From NCBI GenBank assembly GCA_903915155.1, contig CAIWRU010000073.1, positions 1-44,426 of the forward strand: a DNA stretch of 44,426 nucleotides, read 5' to 3'. Below are positions 41,395 through 44,426 of the stretch, in pieces. The notes below the pieces were generated by a model, which searched no databases, had not been told where the DNA came from, and saw nothing but the letters and a program-made list of their open reading frames with translations. A program made the translations under genes and the position numbers. This stretch comes from an uncultured Mucilaginibacter sp. GTDB taxonomy: Bacteria > Bacteroidota > Bacteroidia > Sphingobacteriales > Sphingobacteriaceae. Position 1 is the stretch's first letter. The number at the start of each line of letters is the position of its first letter.

Positions 41395-41431
41395 GAAAAT
41401 TGGTATTGATAGAAAAAATATAAAACGTTTA

Positions 41432-41439
41432 CAAAGATA
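41432..41439 (-). promoter_or_regulatory. TAnnTTTG box before the desaturase gene
   Basis: The reverse strand reads TATCTTTG, 37 nt upstream of the ATG at 41394. Unlike several other genes here, this predicts a leader of about 30 nt, long enough for control at the RNA level. Confidence 0.4.
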
Positions 41440-41500
41440 CGATTAAAAAAATAGAAAAGATTTTGAGAAGGATAATTTAACAATTGTAACGCCTGAAAAT

Positions 41501-41535
41501 AAAATGGCCGCTATGATATTTATAGCGGCCGTTTT
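41501..41535 (-). terminator. terminator hairpin after the PA2169-type gene
   Basis: AAAATGGCCGCTA (41501-41513) pairs with TAGCGGCCGTTTT (41523-41535). On the reverse strand the stem is followed by T-rich sequence. It lies 20 bp beyond the stop of the gene ending at 41555. Confidence 0.8.
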
Positions 41536-41554
41536 AATGAATAACACCAACTTA

Positions 41555-42013
41555 TTAAGCCTGGTGATCGCGCAGGAATTTGATCTTATCGTGCGAGGCA
41601 ATAATGCCTTCCTGCTGTTGTACTAAAATACGGTCAACTTCAAGTGGTAAACCATTGTCGGTTGTTAAAGCATCCTTATATGCTTTTTTAATCGCGTCCT
41701 CGCCACGTTCACACTCTGCCAAAATACTTGCGCGGTCGTGACCACTAAAAGTGGCTTTTACATCAAGCCAGGCACGGTGTATAGCGCCTGTTCCGCTGGT
41801 GCCGGTTTCGGCTTCGCCGCCTATGCGGTTTACCTGGGCAGTAAGCTCCTGTACGTTTTTGCTGCTTTCGCTAACCATGTTATCAAAAATGGTTTTAAGG
41901 TCGGAAGCGTTTGCTTCCAGGTCCTTACTTGCATGTTCAAAGCCGGCAATGCGGTCGTTATTGATCTCGATCAGATCATTCAATACTTCAACTGATTTTT
42001 CTATGGTTTCCAT
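41555..42013 (-). CDS. PA2169-type (DUF2383) four-helix-bundle protein
   Basis: 152 residues, fully helical, with the family pattern EVLNDLIEINNDRIAGFEHASKDLE, HRAWLDVKATFSGHDRASILAECERGED and a C-terminal EGIIASHDKIKFLRDHQ. The fold is ferritin-like, but conserved metal ligands are not obvious. Such proteins are often stress-induced in soil Bacteroidota; the function is unestablished. Single gene with its own terminator. Confidence 0.9.
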   Translation of the reverse strand: METIEKSVEVLNDLIEINNDRIAGFEHASKDLEANASDLKTIFDNMVSESSKNVQELTAQVNRIGGEAETGTSGTGAIHRAWLDVKATFSGHDRASILAECERGEDAIKKAYKDALTTDNGLPLEVDRILVQQQEGIIASHDKIKFLRDHQA

Positions 42014-42125
42014 AATAGATTGGTTTTTGTTGAAGTAGCTGCAAGTATCCTGCCAGTTATTTTTATTAACTGGAAATAAAAAATAATTCGTACGGTTATT
42101 TGGGATATGGCAATTTTTTTAATTT

Positions 42126-42223
42126 CCTCCCCTGGGAGAGTGCGGCTGACTGCGAAATGGCAGGGAGAGGTTTACATGCCATGCGTAGTTCACTAAACCC
42201 CTACCTGCCCCTCCCAGGGGAGG
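42126..42223. repeat. G-rich hairpin element, copy 5
   Basis: CCTCCCCTGGGAG (42126-42138) and CTCCCAGGGGAGG (42211-42223) are inverted copies. Between them lie GGCAGGGAGAGG and CCCCTACCTGCCCC, which also pair. It lies about 30 bp beyond the stop of the LLM oxidoreductase gene, in the gap 42014-42253. Confidence 0.75.
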
Positions 42224-42253
42224 GAATCGCACGGGGTCATGCTTTTTTTGAAA

Positions 42254-43267
42254 TTATTTCAGTTCAAACTGTTCGGCTAACAGCCTGTATGATTCCAGCC
42301 TGTCGTCAAAATCTTCGGCAATGGTTACGGCGATGATCTCATCGACCTTATAATCTTCGGCCATCCATTTTAGTTTGAGTTTTATCTCGCCCGGGGTGCC
42401 GGTAATAACCCGCTGACGGTTATATTTTATGCGATCAAGTTCGGCAGGGGTATAAACCAGGTCCTTAATATCATCATAACCTACCGGGCCTGGGCTTCCG
42501 CCTTTTTCAAACTGATTGAAGCGGTAATCCATCAATGCCTGGTGCTGAAATATTTTTTCCTTGTCCTCGGAACAAAACACAAACGTGGCGAAGTTGGCCT
42601 GTGCTTCGGGCATATCATCCGACGGTTTAAAGCGATCACGGTAAGCAGCTACCGCCTGCGGACCGCCAATGGGATTTATAAAGTGCGCAAACGACAAGCC
42701 CATGCCAAAATGAGCGGCAAACAGTCCGCTTTCGCCGCTGCTGCTCAACAGCCACATATTGGGTACGGTTTGTACCTGTGGGATGGCGCGTACTTTTGAT
42801 TGAGGCGAGCCCGGCGAGCCGGTATCGTGGAAATAGTTGAGCAGGTTATACAACTGGTTAATGAAATCCTGCTCGTTGAATTGATTGGATGGATTGAGTA
42901 CCGAAGCGGTTAGCCTATCAGTTCCCGGCGCACGACCCATACCCAAATCCACTCGACCAGGGAACAAAGCCTCCAACATGCGGAAATTTTCGGCAACCTT
43001 TAAAGCGCTGTGGTTTGGCATCATGACGCCGCCGGAACCTATGCGGATGTTTTTTGTCTGGCTGCCTAAATAGGCCAATAATACTTCGGGTGTTGAGCCG
43101 GCCAACATGCCGGTGTTGTGATGTTCCGATACCCAAAAACGGTGGTAGCCCAGTTCATCGGTATATTTTGCTAATGCTACGGTTTCCTGTATGGCCTGTT
43201 CGGCGGTAACGCCTTTACGAATGGGTGATTGGTCGAGTACACTTAGCTTTATTTTATTTGCATCCAT
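42254..43267 (-). CDS. LLM-class flavin-dependent oxidoreductase
   Basis: 337-residue luciferase-like monooxygenase (TIM barrel, uses FMN from a partner reductase). The YhbW-like subgroup is shown by LSVLDQSPIRKG, YHRFWVSEHHNTGMLAGSTPEVLLAYL split across 38-70, RIGSGGVMMPNHSALKVAE and DLGMGRAPGTD. The C-terminal TGTPGEIKLKLK is typical. Substrate unknown. The start at 43267 is supported by a promoter box 5 nt upstream. Confidence 0.93.
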   Translation of the reverse strand: MDANKIKLSVLDQSPIRKGVTAEQAIQETVALAKYTDELGYHRFWVSEHHNTGMLAGSTPEVLLAYLGSQTKNIRIGSGGVMMPNHSALKVAENFRMLEALFPGRVDLGMGRAPGTDRLTASVLNPSNQFNEQDFINQLYNLLNYFHDTGSPGSPQSKVRAIPQVQTVPNMWLLSSSGESGLFAAHFGMGLSFAHFINPIGGPQAVAAYRDRFKPSDDMPEAQANFATFVFCSEDKEKIFQHQALMDYRFNQFEKGGSPGPVGYDDIKDLVYTPAELDRIKYNRQRVITGTPGEIKLKLKWMAEDYKVDEIIAVTIAEDFDDRLESYRLLAEQFELK

Positions 43268-43272
43268 AAGTG

Positions 43273-43280
43273 CAAATTTA
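43273..43280 (-). promoter_or_regulatory. TAnnTTTG box 5 nt before the LLM gene
   Basis: The reverse strand reads TAAATTTG, then CACTT, then ATG. Predicts a leaderless or nearly leaderless mRNA. No -33 TTG at the usual distance. Confidence 0.55.
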
Positions 43281-43451
43281 GCTAAGCGTGTGTTGAATGG
43301 GTGTAAAGATTTGGGCGGCTGAATAGGTCGGGTGCTTCAATAAAACCACTCACCACCTTATTTTTCCGCTTCGCCCTAATTACAACCTTTGCGAATAAAC
43401 CTTTGATGCAACTTTAGGTCATAATTAAAAACAACATAAATAATTACGACA

Positions 43452-43550
43452 ATGAAAAAGATAAATGAAATAATAGCATTCTCGGTTTTAACCGGCGCTG
43501 TAGCAACTTTTATAGCAGCTTTTGCAGTTATATTTACTGTGATATTGTAA
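43452..43550 (+). CDS. 32-residue single-helix membrane peptide
   Basis: Short frame MKKINEIIAF, then a hydrophobic run of about 22 residues (SVLTGAVATFIAAFAVIFTV) ending IL. Charge is concentrated at the N-terminus, giving a one-helix membrane peptide. It is followed after 8 bp by a perfect 9-bp hairpin. The leader is AT-rich with no SD, as for other genes here. The short length gives little statistical support, and homologues would be needed to prove it is expressed. Confidence 0.5.
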   Translation: MKKINEIIAFSVLTGAVATFIAAFAVIFTVIL

Positions 43551-43558
43551 TACAACTG

Positions 43559-43583
43559 GCCGCAGGACTCAACATCCTGCGGC
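43559..43583. terminator. hairpin between the small peptide and the MaoC gene
   Basis: GCCGCAGGA-CTCAACA-TCCTGCGGC, a perfect 9-bp stem, sits between two convergent genes. There is no T-run on either side, so termination would not be strictly intrinsic. Confidence 0.6.
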
Positions 43584-43588
43584 TGACC

Positions 43589-44050
43589 TTAATCTTTAAA
43601 ATGATAAAGAAAAACAACCTCGCCAACATAGGCGGGTTTTTTCTGGCCTTCAATTTCCATGGTAACGCCAATGGTGGCTTTGGTTACCCCACGCAAGTTA
43701 AGTATGGCCGATAGTTTGGCTATCAATCGTACCCGGCTATCAACAACAACAGGCTGTGAGAATTTCATGCTCTCGATGCCATAGTTTATTTCCATTTTCA
43801 GGTTCTGCACGTCGGCTATCTGGTGCCAGAAGTAGGGCAGCAACGATACCGTTAAATACCCATGCGCTATGGTACCGCCGAACGGTCCCTCACTTTTCGC
43901 CCTTTCGGGGTCGGTGTGTATCCATTGGTGGTCGAGCGTGGCATCGGCGAACTGGTTTATTTGTTGTTGGTCGATGGTATGCCAGTCGGAAGTGCCGAGT
44001 ACATTGCCTAAATAAGATTCAAATTCGGCGTGGTTGTGGATGATAATCAT
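43589..44050 (-). CDS. MaoC-like hydratase
   Basis: 153-residue hot-dog-fold (R)-specific enoyl-CoA hydratase-like protein. The catalytic Asp/His motif is in INQFADATLDHQWIHTDPERAK, followed by GPFGGTIAHGYLTVSLLPYFW. The single-domain length fits the NodN/PhaJ-like group. Could act on enoyl-CoA in fatty acid oxidation; the precise substrate is unknown. Confidence 0.93.
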   Translation of the reverse strand: MIIIHNHAEFESYLGNVLGTSDWHTIDQQQINQFADATLDHQWIHTDPERAKSEGPFGGTIAHGYLTVSLLPYFWHQIADVQNLKMEINYGIESMKFSQPVVVDSRVRLIAKLSAILNLRGVTKATIGVTMEIEGQKKPAYVGEVVFLYHFKD

Positions 44051-44162
44051 GCGGTGTTGTTATAAAATGGTTTGTAAAAATAGCAAACTGCGGGAGATTG
44101 CAAAATGTTGATTTAAGTTATGCATTCATAAAATGTATGTTGTAATTCACCGGCTTAATAGT

Positions 44163-44170
44163 TAAATTTG
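44163..44170 (+). promoter_or_regulatory. TAnnTTTG box 4 nt before the terminal antitoxin gene, with -33 TTG
   Basis: TAAATTTG, then TGAT, then ATG at 44175. A TTG at 44140-44142 lies 20 bp upstream, within the TTG-N17-23-TAnnTTTG pattern of this phylum. It is the best complete promoter of the window. Confidence 0.65.
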
Positions 44171-44174
44171 TGAT

Positions 44175-44423
44175 ATGACTATACAGGTATATCCATATAA
44201 TCAAGAAGAAGAAAAGGCGCTTTTAGATTTCCTTAACAGCAGGCATTATAATTACAAAGAGACTGTGGAAGAAGATACGGAAGAAATCGATGCTGAGTTT
44301 TTAGATCAATACAACAAGGAGTTGGACGAGGCCGAAAAGCAGATGGATGCAGGTAATTATTACACCCACGATGAAGTAAAAAAATTCTTCGCTGACAAGA
44401 AAAAGCGTATCAGTGGAAATTGA
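44175..44423 (+). CDS. antitoxin-like protein, partner cut by the window edge
   Basis: 82 residues: MTIQVYPYNQEEEKALLDFL, a strongly acidic middle (EEDTEEIDAEFLDQYNKEL) and a basic C-terminus HDEVKKFFADKKKRISGN. The N-terminal strand-helix resembles the protein at 12955. In an overlapping frame GTG at 44414 reads VEIE up to the last bases, a typical start of RelE/ParE-type toxins, so the toxin gene probably begins there and continues outside. Alternatively an ATG at 44424 is its start. Confidence 0.75.
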   Translation: MTIQVYPYNQEEEKALLDFLNSRHYNYKETVEEDTEEIDAEFLDQYNKELDEAEKQMDAGNYYTHDEVKKFFADKKKRISGN

Positions 44424-44426
44424 ATG

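Overview
The window is a chromosomal segment from a Bacteroidota bacterium, most likely family Sphingobacteriaceae and close to Mucilaginibacter or Pedobacter. This rests on gene content: an IPExxxVDY protein between pyk and acpP, DUF4407, an MmcQ/YjbR protein, a Bacteroidota-type MiaE, a B12-dependent ribonucleotide reductase and a sigma/anti-sigma/DUF4097 cassette. Promoter words also fit: TAnnTTTG boxes of the Bacteroidota type recur, and most starts lack a Shine-Dalgarno sequence. Genes are mostly housekeeping and lie on both strands. No rRNA, tRNA, CRISPR array, prophage or complete insertion sequence was recognised.

Layout. 1-9.8 kb: acyl-CoA dehydrogenase (cut by the window edge), a TlpA-like thioredoxin, an acyltransferase-3 membrane protein, peptidase T, a frameshifted outer-membrane barrel gene with an MmcQ/YjbR gene, a rhomboid protease, an unknown protein and a dipeptide epimerase. 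9.8-15.6 kb: a reverse operon (rhodanese, two-helix membrane protein, SPFH protein, small exported protein), a DUF4407 membrane protein, an orphan antitoxin-like gene, an M61 peptidase and a NadR-like kinase. 16.1-18.6 kb: ECF sigma factor, membrane anti-sigma-like protein and exported DUF4097-like protein, with overlapping reading frames. 18.7-24.6 kb: rRNA methyltransferase, a RAYT transposase inside a cluster of palindromes, a GIY-YIG protein and nrdJ. 24.9-31.1 kb: lipoprotein, phosphatase-superfamily enzyme, pyk, IPExxxVDY protein, then acpP-fabF-rnc. 31.3-35.5 kb: an exported protein, then yicC-gmk-nadD, a toxin-antitoxin pair and miaE. 35.5-44.4 kb: FAD monooxygenase with an RsmI-like methyltransferase, an unknown protein, PH-domain protein, aminotransferase, fatty acid desaturase, PA2169-type protein, LLM oxidoreductase, a 32-residue membrane peptide, a MaoC protein and an antitoxin whose toxin partner apparently begins at the last bases.

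The most unusual content lies between the genes. Several sequence-unrelated families of intergenic elements share one architecture: a word of exactly 7 bp iterated about four to six times, usually in two inverted arms. Edges of these and of G-rich hairpin elements often supply the stop codon, and once the start codon, of a neighbouring gene. Separately, eight genes have a perfect TAnnTTTG box ending 3-5 nt before the start codon, which suggests leaderless or nearly leaderless mRNAs. A 13-unit AAAC array has a mean spacing of exactly 10.5 bp. A pair of related compound palindromic elements about 170 bp long occurs at 6.7 and 15.7 kb, and a RAYT gene is surrounded by about eight hairpins.
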